DNA of 64,000 nt, taken from assembly GCA_032622095.1 (NCBI GenBank), contig CP136062.1, positions 52,651,349 to 52,715,348 of the forward strand, in the 5' to 3' direction. The notes below the pieces were generated by a model, which did not search any database, was not told the origin of the DNA, and was given only the letters and a program-made list of their open reading frames with translations. This document shows, in pieces, positions 35,179 through 47,654 of this stretch; position 1 is the first letter of the stretch, and every line of letters begins with the position of its first letter. The translations under genes were made by a program, and so were the position numbers. This stretch comes from Siphonodentalium dalli (lineage: Eukaryota > Mollusca > Scaphopoda > Gadilida > Siphonodentaliidae).

Positions 35179-35568
35179 TTAACCCTTTACCCAACAAACC
35201 GGCCAAAACCGGCCAAATAAAGCTTCAACAGCCTAAAATATCTTCGGTCTGTCTCAATAGAACCATACAAATATGGATATCATTGGAACCGGCTCCTTGA
35301 CCACATTGTGATAGTTACAGTTATACCCTGTGCCAATGCATTCTCTTATATATGCGAGTCGACCATAGGTCGCCTCGCATATATAAGAGAATGCATTGGC
35401 CTAAAAAAAATCTTTTTTTAACATTTTTTCTTATAATCTTTAACAATTTTATAATTTTTAATGTGTTAAGCCAATGCATTCTCTTATATATGCGAGGCGA
35501 CCTATGGTCGACTCGCATATATAAGAGAATGCATTGGCACAGGGCCCTTCTGTTGGGTAAAGGGTTAA
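35179..35568. mobile_element. piggyBac-like element (TTTACCCAACA type)
   Basis: Nearly the same sequence as 11020-11410: TTAA-CCCTTTACCCAACAAACC, 'ccggccaaataaagcttcaa', module pair, TCTGTTGGGTAAAGGG-TTAA. The high similarity suggests recent activity. Confidence 0.78.
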
Positions 35569-35738
35569 GAAATTTGCACGATATGAACTGCATCAACTGG
35601 TTATTTTTCCATAGTATTCATCGGTGCTCAAATCATAAGGAAGTTCATATTTTATAGACTCAGTCTCGCAAGCCTTGAAATATATGGCATGACATTGACA
35701 GGTAGAAACCTCCCGAAAAACAAGTCCATAATATGTCT

Positions 35739-36010
35739 TTAACCCTTTACCCAACAAAACGGCCAAAAACGCCCAAATAAAGCTTCAACAGCCCAAAATA
35801 TCTTCGGTCTGTCTAAATAACACCAGAAAAATATGGATATCATTGGAACCAGTTCATTGACTACATTGTGATGGTCACAGTTATGCCCTGTGCCAATGCA
35901 TTCTCTTATATATGCGAGTCGACCATAGGTCGCCTCGCATATATAAGAGAATGCATTGGCCTAAAAAACTTCTTTTTTTAACACTTTTTACCATTTTTAC
36001 CAGTTTACAG
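35739..36010. mobile_element. piggyBac-like element (TTTACCCAACA type), right-truncated
   Basis: TTAA-CCCTTTACCCAACAAAAC left end, first hairpin module, then 'acactttttaccatttttac' where similarity stops before the second module. It lies 170 bp from the intact copy at 35179. Confidence 0.65.
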
Positions 36011-37969
36011 GCTGTAAACGCTGAGAATTGCTAATAATTTCAAGGCTTGCAGTCTCGTCTCGTCCATCAACTGTATATAAGAATGTGAAGATTTATTTTC
36101 ATCTCTCACAAATTGTCTCTAAGCAAATTGTAATCCACCAGATGGGATAAACCTCATTGTACCTCATTTTCATGACATAAATTTTGAGGTTATTTCATTT
36201 TTCGATTAATATAACCGTCAGTCTAAAAGTTAATTTAAAATCAGCTGATTCATACAAGATAAGTCTTGCTTTGATCAAATACTCAAAAAGTTTTCAACCA
36301 GCTGTCAAAATTCAAGACTTTCATAACCAATGATCTGGCTCTATCCCTATGCTGTGAATACATGTTGCTTGTTATATTGTTTGTAAATAGAACTGAATTA
36401 AATCTGAATAATCCACATATATTGCAGTCAAAAACATGAATAAATGTGTCAAAATTTTGACCAGTGTTCTTTTAATCTACCGCTATGATTAAAAAAAATT
36501 GCTGTTAATTCATTTCCCAGCAACAAGTTATGCACACATGTTAAAAATTCTAGGCTTGTTATTTGTGTGAGGTCTTATTAATTGAATACATGAATTAAAT
36601 TTATTTATTTATTGAAAAAAATATGCATTTGACTGCAATATGGAAAAGTAAATTGACATCTGTTTGTATAAATGTAAAAAAAAACCTCATTTAATCAGAA
36701 GTATTTTTGATATCTGAAACAAACTAAGGCTGAGTATGTTGAAAAATCTCTAAACTTTAAAGTATTTAATTAATTAAAGAAGCACTTTAATTAGTTAAAC
36801 CAACAGTATGCCAAAGGAAATACATATTAACAAATGGTAATTTAGAGGAAGCATGAAAATATATGAAGGATTTGACTCCTCTAGCAGGATTAAAGGGGGA
36901 CACCTGGTTTGAAAATGGTAAGAATTAGTGTCATACTTCATTGTAAAGGTTATTGAAAATTTATTTAAAAATAAAACAAGCATATGAGTTAATAGGTGTC
37001 TATTTGTATAAGGAAAGAAATATTTTACTCCTTTCCACATACCCGGTATTTTTCTATAACCATGGCCCGTTTAGAAACTCTGGCATTTGTGAAACCTTTT
37101 TTCCCTACAAGATGACAACAGTATAGAAAGATGGAAATTAATTAAAGATTCTTCAAGAAAGAAACGCAGTGTTACATTAAAGTCCAATATATTGCACAGA
37201 TTATTTGGAGGAATAAATGTATATTATTTCATTAAAATAAAGTACAGATATATAACTGAAATCTTTCAGTCGCACAACAGGTTGCTTGACAAAACATTGG
37301 TTTATTCAATAGAAATCTATCTATGAATAAGCTTTCCAATGATGTACGATACTCATTTTAACTCTCAAATTTTCAAACCAGGTCAGCCTCTTTAAGAGTT
37401 CATTCACATTCCATCGTTACACCAAAGAATTGAATTTAAAAAGTTGACAATGTATTATTTTGTTACTGTTATATTTTAGATGAAATTAATAAATTTATAT
37501 TTTCATACTTGACTTGTGTCAAACTTAATTTGTTAATAACTTTATTATTGTGAACACTTCTAAAAATGTAAGTCCCCCCTTGATATTTACGAGGATGTCT
37601 TCAGATGTGGTAATCAGAATGCGATGAAAATTGGGACGATAATATCTTATATGGGACCAACATTCTGTACTGTAATTGACCCAGTAACTAGGGTTATTAT
37701 GCATTTATAACTGTGGTATATCCATAACTGCACCGCAATTAACAGTTCTGTGACTGTTGTGGCATCGTGATTAAATGCGGTAAAGGAACCCTGGTTATAT
37801 TCCTTGACTGCCGATACACTGTAGCTAACTGCTGATTGTTACATTTCTATGACATATATAAATTTGCTGGAGCAACAATTGTACTGGAAGTTACTGTTTC
37901 ATACCAGTTGATTAATGCATGCATTTTAACCACACAATCCTATGGTTCACTAGCGGTTTATAACTGCAT
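36011..37969. other. AT-rich intergenic stretch, no gene seen
   Basis: No splice-bounded frame, repeat array or fold-back element was evident by eye. The longest frames are under 85 codons and compositionally like random AT-rich DNA. Confidence 0.5.
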
Positions 37970-38394
37970 TTAACCCTTTGAGTGCCACGGGCCGATCTCA
38001 TCGGCCCTAACTTACGGTGTGTAAAATTGGCCCTAAAAAAATTAAAAATAATATTTTTGTTTTTTTATTTTTAAAATTTTTTTTTTTTGGGTATGCTTAA
38101 GCATGCTATAGCGAATTTAAAAACAAACTGGATAAAACCTTAGGGGCATGTTATAACTGAAAACTATCACCAAGTATTCATAGTAATAATTTTGATGCCC
38201 ATGAAAAACGTAAGATTCCCTGGCACTAAACCTACAAAATAAGTCTGTTAAAGAATATAAGAAAAAATTGTAAAAAATAAAAACAAATGATGAAAAATTG
38301 TTAGACCTATGGTCGACTCGCATATATAAGAGAATGCATTGGCACAGGGTATATGGGTTGATACAAAAATCGGACCTGGCACTCAAAGGGTTAA
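37970..38394. mobile_element. piggyBac-like element (TTTGAGTGCCA type) with one hairpin module
   Basis: TTAA-CCCTTTGAGTGCCACGGG left, CTGGCACTCAAAGGG-TTAA right. It includes GGCCGATCTCATCGGCC, 'gcttaagcatgctatag' and the junction ggcacagggtatatgggttg. It is the inverted counterpart of 30603-31076. Confidence 0.72.
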
Positions 38395-38848
38395 AGTCTA
38401 ATGGTAATGTGGTCTAGCTGGGTTGCCACCCTGGTCTGAAGAGTCATTTACTTAGGGCAGTACAATATTTTAGAACTAACAATATGGTGAGTGACCACAT
38501 GCTTCAATGAACACCAGTTGAATTGAACTTTCAAAAATCACAAGTTCACTTATTTAACTAAGAGGGAACGTGTTCACGTATGCTGGACATTTGGTTATGT
38601 TCTTGGTTACTGTTGTGTGGACTGGTCCTTGGTAACTTGGCACCTATGGCATCAAAGGGAACACGAGTGGACAATGACACCAAACGATACGGCATTCGTC
38701 ATCTACTACAAGAAGAATTGACAGCCTCAAAATAGGTTCATAGTAGTGTTGAATACAGTGTCTACTGATTACACTGAGAACAAATTGCACCCAAGATTTG
38801 TCGTTAGATGGGGATACATGCAGTAGTAATGTGTTCTTCTCGTGAGTC

Positions 38849-39095
38849 TTTAACACTTCCATGACTGGAGCTTCCTGAAATATCCCGAAAACCATGTGCC
38901 AATGCATTCTCTTACCGTATATATGCGAGTCTCCCATAGGAGCCTCGCATATATTAACAGAATACATTGGCCTAACAATATTTACCTTGCCTGTGTATAT
39001 AAATCAGGCTCCCTATATGCGACACATATATAAGAGAATGCACTGGCACATGATCTTTAATGCTGCACCAGCCAGCTCCCATCGCGAAGGGGTTC
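38849..39095. repeat. Degenerate piggyBac-like element (TTTCATGA type)
   Basis: ttaacacttccatgactgga at the left and gctgcaccagccagctccca at the right, with two damaged hairpin modules. The right TTAA is lost (ggggttcaca). Confidence 0.5.
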
Positions 39096-39164
39096 ACAGA
39101 ATTTCTACTCTTCTAACAGATTTGTGACTTGGAATTAAGCACTGCCTCCGCTTAAATGGTGCTC

Positions 39165-39695
39165 ACTCTAGCACACAAGCACTTAGATCATGAGTCTCTA
39201 CTCGGGCTATCTCCCGTAGAGATTGCTTTCCACCAGTACACAATCTTGGAACGTATTGAAGTTTTGACAGGGAACCTGATAAAGTCGAAAAATAACGCGG
39301 GGAATATATTTCTTCGTTATTATCTGTTCCTGGTGAAGGTCTCAGCTCGAAATTGCATGATTTTCTGTGACTTTTGTGAGCCAATATCGTAATAAACATT
39401 GAAATAATTACCCAGGAGAAATTCAATAAATGTAAGCAACGCAAAGCAAAATCGCCCACAAAGTCACTTACATCGTGCAATTTTGAGTTGGGACCTTCAC
39501 CTAGAATTAAGTACATGTAATAACCAAGAAATATATTCCCGTGTTGTTTTCGACTTTATACGGCTCCCTATCAAAACTTCAAAAAGTTCCGAGGTTTTTT
39601 ACTGGTGGAATATGATCTATACAGGCATTAGTCAGAATAGAGATTCATGGCATGATCTAACAAGCACTCAGCTGGTCGACATAGCTCAATCATCA
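39165..39695. mobile_element. Long-arm fold-back element, about 530 bp
   Basis: The left arm (tagatcatgagtctct, gataaagtcgaaaaataacg, gaaggtctcagctcgaaatt) is answered by a diverged right arm (cacaaagtcacttacatcg, gttgggaccttcacctaga, ttttcgactttatacgg, agagattcatggcatgatct). The arms are about 250 bp with many differences, so the element is old. Family unknown; no ORF of note. Confidence 0.5.
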
Positions 39696-39888
39696 GTACT
39701 AATATATTGGATACACCTGTAGAATTTCCCAACAATTGGCTTCAGAATTCTTGAGATACAGTGTATTATATATCGGGGATTCGGGGAACTTGACTGTTTT
39801 GATGTGTTTAGACGCCCACTAGCGACCCCATCCCCTGGAATCCAGCATCCAGTTTAAATTAACAGACCTCCGGAATCGGGCATGAGAA

Positions 39889-40140
39889 TATAGTGTGGGA
39901 TATTTGCAGAACGAGGTACCCAGAAGGTGATTTTAGTGACTCTCCCCTACACGGCAGGCTATATAACAGAAGGTGATTTTAGTGACTCTCCCCTACACAG
40001 CAGGCTATAAAACATCACATGAATTTAGTGACTCTCCCCTACACAGCAGGCTATATAACATCACATGAATTTAGTGACTCTCCCATACACAGCAGGCTAC
40101 ATAACATCACAAAATTCATTGACTGGGGATCTCATTCTTC
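39889..40140. repeat. CAAGCCTTG-family diverged copy with internal 54-bp tandem repeat
   Basis: 'catcacatgaatttagtgactctcccctacacagcaggctata' style units repeat about four times, followed by ggggatctcattcttcttaa. It retains the family's 'gtgaatttagtga' core but not its termini. Confidence 0.5.
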
Positions 40141-42150
40141 TTAAGCCTCATCCAGCTTCTCTGGAAAGTATCAAATTAACAAATTGTTTTAGAGTCTTTA
40201 GAAAGTTTCTTTTTCTGTTTTAGTTTAGTTTCTCTATATCCCAAAATGGCAGATAACACAATGTATAATCGAGATGCACAGTTAGGAACTTAAATATGTG
40301 CCTATAAGTTTCCCATTGAAGATGAGGCCATGCAGAGGTACAGCGGACTAGAGTCACCAAATTCAACCCCTTGTCCGGAAATCCACATACCAAATTTTAA
40401 AAAACAATCAAGTTATCATCCTGAAACCAAAATAATCGGCAAATTCTAAGCCGACAAGGACCATACCTCCGTATATAAACAATTCAAATTCACAAGTCAT
40501 TATCTATAATGCTTCAATACTGAAATTTCACGTGTTAAAACAATTGTTATGTAAACAAAAACAAAACTGTTACAGTGATTTGTATCAAGTTTATTTCAAT
40601 TTGAATAAATATTTTTACATTTAATTTTTTGTGTGCAATTTATACGGTCAAGTTTTTACTGAACACATATCTTGTGCTTATTTCACTTCTTCAAAACTGA
40701 TATTTTACGACTCAGGCGCTACAACCATATCTAGAAATGTATAACTAAACTGTCGAAAAATTCAACAGGGGGTAAAACACAACATCTCAACTGTGCAAAA
40801 TTGTAAACATACAGTCCGCCATTTGTCTCGAATAAAAATCCACTGTAACAGCAATGTTTATACTTATGTAAATCACAATTATTTTGACATGTGAAAATAA
40901 TAAAGTCATGGAATTTATTTTCATGTATTGGTTGAATATAGTTGTATAAACTTGTATTATGTTCACATTTCCCCAACGTGAATGCCTTAAGTTCCTTAAG
41001 CACATATAAGTCTATACGACAAGCCTGAACGTTTACCAATTGGAAGACGTCAGTATGGAACACAACTAGGATGTCCGATAAATTAATAAAATTGCAAAGT
41101 ATTAACATTGACATTGGCATTTCAATCTATTGATCCAACATATGTGGCGAATAGTTACTTAAGAATCGTTAGGGCTGTGACAATCCATCTTGAATTGAAA
41201 ATCTGCAATTTTCTCTCAAGTTTACATGCGTATACTAATTATGTATTTCGCACATGCAATATACAGAATATTCTAGTGAAAATAAGCACATAACGTGCTT
41301 ATTTTAATCAGAGTAATATAATGACCTCAATATACGCTCTATATGGATGTAAGATGCGGTTTTTATAAGAGTCCAATGTGGTACAATTTATTCCACCTTT
41401 TTCATGGACACGACTTACCAGATTCACGCTCTTTATAATGTGTTTTAACCAAATTATCCTCATAGAAATAGGTTCATATTGGGCGTAAATATTCACATAG
41501 GTTCATATTTGGCTTATTGTTTATGAAATAAGCCCATATTGAACGTATACCCGTTATTTCGTTGAATGGCACAATGAAAACACATTATAAAGTGGTAAGT
41601 CGTGTGGATGAAGAGAAAGTAAATTAAAGGGATAGTACTCAGATGACCGGTGGTACGTCGATCGCAAGTTGCAAAACAGAGTTCAGTCCCCTCGCCACTC
41701 GATGTCCTCCGACTGCGTGACTTTAAGCACTGTCTGATTTGTTTACCTCAGGGTTGGGAAAACCCAAAAATTGTAACTTCCGCATTGTTACTTCGCAAGT
41801 TAACGACGTTTGTTGTGAGAAATTCGCACCACAAAGACAGCATATATTGCAGAAATTATACTCGCAACGCTTATGTGATATGGAAATGCGACATTCCACG
41901 GTCAGTGTCCGTTTAATCGTACCGGTACTCAAGTAATCCTAGACAGTTGACAGCAGCCAGCAGGTTGAATTTGGAATGATCTGGAATGGAAGACGAGTCA
42001 CAAACTAGTTTCCATTATTGGCATGAACTGATCGATGAATACGTTGCAGTATATCGGCTGATGTCAACCCCATGCAGACTTGGAAGGTTGCGTAAGTTTG
42101 TGTCTTACTAAATTGTATGGGAAAGGGAGCCCAAATTCACATTTAAATAT
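40141..42150. other. AT-rich intergenic stretch with one small perfect hairpin
   Basis: No gene identified. At 41278-41305 the sequence aaaataagcacataacgtgc and its complement form a compact palindrome (aataagcac/gtgcttatt). 'ataggttcatattgggcgta' and related phrases recur between 41466 and 41545. The frames at 40731-41120 (minus) and 41650-41936 (plus) lack recognisable features. Confidence 0.45.
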
Positions 42151-42883
42151 CAGGTCTGGGTGAACACCAATTGATCGAAATCCAATAAAAGTCGGTAGCC
42201 GAGAGGTAGCGTACTGGTCTCTCGTGCTAGCAGACCGGGGTTCACAACCTGGTCAGGGTATTCTGACAAAAATCAGAACTCGGTCAGATACCAAGTTTGT
42301 CAGGCTGAAAAGTCTCATTCGAGATCACTGAATAAAGATCCGAATGCAAAATGCCGACTTCCCCCCATTACAACACTTGTCCAGGTATGTTGTCGTGGGT
42401 GCAGTGCGCTGTCCGATCGGGCGCGGACATTAATGGCTGACCCGTGTACACGCCTCGGTGTGTGCACGTTAAAGAACGCTACTGGAGTCACCACAGGGTT
42501 ATAAAGTCACTCGGCCGTGGTAGCACCTGGACCAGTGCGTCTACAACCAGAATTGGTTCCTGCACTGTAATATCTACAGATACAGATACAGAAAACATGG
42601 CTGACACTGACATGCCGAGTCAGTACTGTCAGTAGCCGAGAGGTGCTCACTCCAATTCTTGAATATTTAAATGGTGTTTGTTTGAAGATTTTTAAACGTT
42701 TATTTATATTCTCATTCTCTCAAAAGAAATCCAAATGTTTTTAAGTAGTTACCAAGTTGAACGATATCATGGAACAGTTTAGTGTGACTCCCCTTATCTC
42801 AGATGCATCTAGGTGGTGTAAGACCAGTCTATATTAGATCGATTAGTCTAAATAAAGATCTATTGGTGGTTCACCCAGACCTG
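42151..42883. mobile_element. Fold-back element with CAGGTCTGGGTGAAC ends, carrying a SINE
   Basis: Left caggtctgggtgaacaccaa and right complement of caggtctgggtgaaccacca. The interior right half has 'gattagtctaaataaag' and 'gaacagtttagtgtgactcc'. The SINE-like block 42190-42640 appears to have inserted near the left arm. A related 265-bp element follows at 42934. Confidence 0.55.
42190..42640 (+). mobile_element. tRNA-derived SINE candidate with conserved-looking central domain
   Basis: It begins gtcggtagccgagaggtagcgtac (A-box-like tagccgagagg) and has ggggttcacaacctgg (B-box-like) 30 bases on, spacing as in a tRNA. Then comes a GC-rich body with ggcgcggacattaatggctg and gtgtgcacgttaaagaacgc, which resembles the conserved central domain of some widespread metazoan SINEs as I remember them. 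Family not assigned. A second start (gtcagtagccgagaggtgct) is at 42627. Confidence 0.55.
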
Positions 42884-42933
42884 CATGTTTATTAATAATC
42901 GCATTGAATGTACCGAAGCTCAACAATCATCTG

Positions 42934-43198
42934 CAGGTCTCGGTGAACCACTGGTTGATCTGTATAAAACTGATCAGTCTATCTTTATATTGAATATATT
43001 CAGTAAATAATTATTCCGTGTCTTTCAACAGAAATTAGAATTATCTCTTTTTAAGTATTGGATGTAATATAATTACCACTATAGAACAGTTCAGAGTGAC
43101 TCGATTTATCCCCAATGCCTGCATATGATGAATGACCAATCGGTCTATTCTATAGCGATTAGTCTAATAAAGGTCGATCGTTGGTTCACCATGACCTG
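42934..43198. mobile_element. Fold-back element with CAGGTC..GGTGAACCA ends, 265 bp
   Basis: Left caggtctcggtgaaccactg, right complement caggtcatggtgaaccaacg. It shares 'gaacagttcagagtgactcg' and 'gcgattagtctaataaagg' with the neighbouring 42151 element, placing both in one family. Confidence 0.6.
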
Positions 43199-45559
43199 TT
43201 CATTTGCACTTAAGTGCAAATTATTTAAACAGCGTAAATCATTTGCACATTTAAAGTGCTATTAAAGGCATGTGAGGCCTTAGTTGTCGAAAATATTGAT
43301 ATTTGTTCTAATCACCGTAAACAGAAAAACATTAAAACGCATACAGTTTCGTTCATATATACCATGACCATCACGTAAACAGCATGTTATCATAAAGACC
43401 TACAATATTTTACCTAAGCAAGAGCCTGATTGTGTTACAGAAGACAGCACAATATTAATGCAACTCTTGAACTGGCTAATCACACACACAAATGGCATAA
43501 ACGCTCTTTATTAGTTCCATATCAGGAATTCACCAACAAAGAACGCTCTTTATGTTTACCATCATAATATAAACAAACACCAGAAAAGTTACTTTTTATG
43601 CTTTTGTTTACATAACAATGGTCAAACATTTGACAATAACATACTGTTTATGCGATATTTCTTATTTGTATATGGACAAAGTCTGTCTACATTTTGATGT
43701 TCTTTATTTTTGTGGTGGTTTTCGAAGGGTGGAAATATTTTCACAGGATTTTTCCATTATTTGAAAGTCTGTTGAGTACGAAGTCATGTTACGGATGACA
43801 AATTTACCGGAATGCAAAAATACAAATTGTCGTTGTCGAGTAATTTTTGTAAAGTTTTCAACCAAATGAATCAAATAAAAGTTATATTATATGCATACTA
43901 GTCCCATATAATCATTTAAGTTATTGTATCGTCGCTAGTCAGTGAGTGGCTTGAGTGTTCTCCCCGTATCATCATAATATTTTAAGCAATCGTGTGTGCG
44001 ATCGGTTTAAAAATCCAGTATCCCTCAATTACTATTTTTGATTACGGTAATTCGTAATTTAATTGACGCCATTTTATGGCTCCAGTCATAAATTCAATTT
44101 ATATCAAATTATTAACTTTTAAATTATTAAATTTTAAGATAGCCTATTAACCTGAGCGTTTACAGAATACATCTTCGACTCAAATTACTTATGTTTCTAT
44201 ATATTATCGATATTAGATCGTTGTTGTCACCGGAAATTTAATGAAAATGGCGTACAGTACCCCTTTAAGGCACTTTAAGAGCAAATCAAATCTGTCAGAT
44301 TATCACTTGGCCTATAAGCTTACATATGGGTGTCTTTTGTTTTGTTATATCTCCTCCCAAAATATGCATTACCCCAACCAATATCATAAGAACTGCTGAA
44401 CTAATGCAGTTAACAGGGATGGGTATATATCCTGTGTACCTGTTAGGAAATTGTGGACTACAAGTGGAACAATTTTCCTCTACCAACATTGGTATCTCCC
44501 ACCCACATAATATTTTTCCACTTATTTTACCATCACAATCACATATTTTGCTTTATATAGTGATGATATGGCAAGAAATTAACTGTATCTGAGAAAAATT
44601 TGGTTGAGTCTGGATTTGTGAGGGGGTGGACTCGGGGGAGATACCCAGGACTGAGAATCTTCTCCGCCGCCCATCTAGTAGCTGCATATGATCAAAACAT
44701 CATCTATCGCTTATTTTGCTTTATATACCATACTTCATCCGAGAAAAAGTTTATTAAGTTGGGGGAGATACCAAGTCCTGATTATCACTTATTTTGCTTT
44801 ATATAGTCCAAACATTCTCATATGTAGCTCAGGGAAGAATCCAGAGATAATTTGGGGACACCTGTTTCCAGCAGAGGATATGTACCGGTATCCCAATATA
44901 ACTTTAAAATACGGCTTCTACACCGAACCAACACAGATACAGACGCATATATTATAAATAGGACATAATATTTCTGATTTAAAAATTCAACATGCAAATG
45001 AAGGCCGTATTGCAACTGCAGATTTTTTAATACAGCGCTTATTGTTGAATTGCCTTGAAAATTCAGGTTGATTCAATACTGTCCACTGGGAATTTGGGGT
45101 CATTTGGGCTTCTCAAGTTTGGGCACCCATACCTGTAACAGCTATCAAAACAGCCCTGGAAATTTCCCTGATGTAGCTTCTGCATGAGTGGGGGGGGGGG
45201 GGGGGATTATAATCAGCCTGCTCATACTTGGGTAGCACCCATCCATCCAAACACCAACACAATCAACTCAATAAAGTTAATTTCTCACCATTTCATGACT
45301 ATATAAAGCAATAATAAGCAATAAAATCATAAGTTTATTTTTTCTCATATGTAGCTACTACTAAGGTGGTAATTGGATACTCAGGTCCTTTTATCTCCCC
45401 CCCCCCCCCCCCCCCCCCCCCAATACCTGTTCATTGACCTGTTAGGAAATTATCGAGTACCGGTATATGAGACATAGGTTTGTCATGATATTTTAAGTTT
45501 AATATCTTTGTAGAAGTAAGATGTCCAAAACTTCAACTATCAAGGTGAATTTCTTCGGG
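43199..45559. other. AT-rich intergenic stretch with homopolymers
   Basis: No gene recognised. Repeated phrase 'cttattttgctttatata' at about 44520-44810 with 'gggggagatacc' near it; G-run at 45190-45204 and C-run at 45398-45421. The minus counterpart 'tatataaagcaataataagc' near 45301 suggests a weak fold-back between about 44600 and 45420. No splice-supported frame. Confidence 0.4.
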
Positions 45560-45801
45560 TTAACCCTTTCATGACTGCATCTTGAAATTTTGTGAAAACC
45601 CTGTTCCAATGCATTCTCTTATATTTAAGAGAATTAATGCATTCTCTTATATTTAAGAGAATTCATTGGCTTAACAATATTTACCTTGACCTTGTAAGCC
45701 AGTGCATTCTCTTATATATTCGAGGCTCCATATATAATAGAATGCACTGGCACAGGATCATTAATGCTGAACCAGCATGACTCCAGTCATAAAAGGGTTA
45801 C
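45560..45801. repeat. piggyBac-like element (TTTCATGA type), right TTAA mutated
   Basis: TTAACCCTTTCATGACTGCA left; CAGTCATAAAAGGGTTAC right, where the last base breaks TTAA. A short module is followed by 'taacaatatttaccttgacc' and a second module pair. Confidence 0.6.
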
Positions 45802-45804
45802 GAC

Positions 45805-46512
45805 CTGTAGCCCGTGCCAAAGGATTTAGTCATGCAAAGAGTAAAATCCAAGATGGCTGCTGGTGGCCATGTTTTTTGCCGAATGACCCCAAAATGACTC
45901 GTTCCCATCTACATGTCAATGCCAACAGCTATGACAAATTTTATAATGACCAAAGGTACGACCTGTAGCCCGTGCTAGAGGAAATTGTTGACGAGTCACA
46001 CACAAACACACACACACAGACGACGATACCAAGCCATGGCAATAGCTAAAACTTTACAAAGTAAAGTTGAGCTAAAAATGAAAACACCACCTTCCCACCT
46101 GGGCCACCCATATTTTTCAATGACCGTTTATTACCAGAAACACAGGTATAGTTTTCGCCCTGAAGAATAAATGTGAAATGGGCCTCTCTGGCTCACATAT
46201 ATGTTAGTTAAGACTAACCCAACCATTTGTTTTATTAGCTGAACTTTACTTTGTAAAGTTTGAGCTATTGCCATGGCTTTGTCGTCTGTGTGTGCGTATG
46301 TGTGTGTGTGATTCGTCAACAATCCTACCTTTGGTTGGATCATCATGAAATTTGTCACGGATGTTAATATTGACATGGAGATGGGGAATGAGTAATTTTG
46401 GGGTCATTCGGCTACATTAGTGGGGTCGTTCGGCCAAAAATCATGGCCGCTGGCAGCCATCTTGGATTTTACTCTTTGCATGACTAAATCCTTTGGCCAG
46501 GGTTACAGGTCG
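45805..46512. mobile_element. Fold-back repeat containing the ACTTTACAAAGTAAAGTT palindrome
   Basis: The left arm (acctgtagcccgtgccaaag, gcaaagagtaaaatccaaga, aatgaccccaaaatgactcg) is mirrored by the right arm (ttttggggtcattcggc, catcttggattttactcttt, gcatgactaaatcctttggc). Between them are actttacaaagtaaagttga and ctgaactttactttgtaaag with CA/GT-rich tracts. A third copy runs from 52024 to 52460. A multi-copy element; family not identified. Confidence 0.6.
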
Positions 46513-46805
46513 CATCTTTTGTCAGATCATTGTGAAATTTGTCATGGATGAGATCGAGTCATTTTTTGGTTATTCGGCCAAAATCATGGCTGATGGTCAA
46601 AAACTCAAAATGGACAAAATGAATTTTTATTCCAAACCAATTGCAGCACATCTCACACCATATCATATGTCATCTTATATGATGCACATTCTTTATTCAA
46701 TATTCCAATGATGTTATAGATATTCTTTTCTGACAGAAAAGTATTTAAAAATGTATGCCGTTTCATGTTAAACCAAAAATTAAATCAACTTTTCTTATAT
46801 TTCAG

Positions 46806-46928
46806 ATCAGTTGTTCATGCACTTGTAGCCCAGTCCAAGCACAGAATATGAATAGAAGGAATGAAAGAATGATTGAGACCGATGGGTGTCAGCATGGTTT
46901 GAGGATTGCACCACTAGAATATTGACAG
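46806..46928 (+). other. Possible isolated exon, unrecognised
   Basis: 123 bases between a good acceptor (ttatatttcag) and gtacat. One frame reads SVVHALVAQSKHRI then stop; another is open for 38 codons and ends EY-stop. I do not recognise either. It may be a terminal coding or non-coding exon, or chance. Confidence 0.15.
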
Positions 46929-47118
46929 GTACATACATGTACATTAGAATTCTGAGAGCGGACATTTGAAACATTTTTTTGTTATAACTGATGTAGTTTA
47001 TATCTACAGCTTAGCTTGTCAAAGATTCTTTACTAAATACTAAGTGACAAGTAGTTCCCTTAGGATATTTTCTATCTGTTGGTGTATCCTGAATTCCCTC
47101 CAAATGAATAATAGACAT

Positions 47119-47285
47119 ACAGTAATGCCCTCAGTAATCGACCTCTTAACCAAAGCAGAATTATGGGTAACTTTTCAGGATTTAGTCGGAAATATGGCTC
47201 TCGGGAGAGCTTTCCGATGAATGGCAACAAGCCATATTTCCGACTAAATCCAGAAAAGTTACCCATAATTCTGCTTTGGTTAGGG
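47119..47285. mobile_element. TACAGTAATGCCC-family fold-back element, right end lost
   Basis: A full left arm (acagtaatgccctcagtaat to cggaaatatggct) then a complementary right arm (gagagctttccgatgaatgg to attctgctttggtta) breaking off at gggcacc. It shows that the single-arm copies in this window are halves of a head-to-head element. Confidence 0.65.
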
Positions 47286-47654
47286 CACCACTCAACAGAC
47301 ATTTCCGTCACTAGAAATATATATTGTGGGACAAAAATATTACGATGTTTAGAACACAATTTATTTGGCAGTGGCACATGTATTTTATTTGATTCAATAT
47401 CTAGGGATGAATATATGAGACAGCATATATGTTTCTTTCATGTTTTGATGATAACTGCACTTATATAATCATGTTATCAAAACAAGTTTCATAAAATGTC
47501 TGTTGTTGTAAAAAAAATTGTCTGAGGGAGAGTGACCTCATATTCAATTCTTCACTAAAGGCCAGTATAGATTAGACATCAAACTTTACAATTTTGCCAA
47601 CCTTAATATATAACATTGCTGGTGGATTCCCTAGTAGAAATGAATGATTCCCAC

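Noticed and set aside
40731-41120. 129-codon minus-strand frame
   Set aside because: No recognisable motif, and a second overlapping frame (40787-41005) is open on the same strand; typical of chance.
42190-42265. A genuine tRNA gene
   Set aside because: The B-box is imperfect (ggttcacaacc) and the sequence continues into a SINE-like body; cloverleaf pairing is not convincing.
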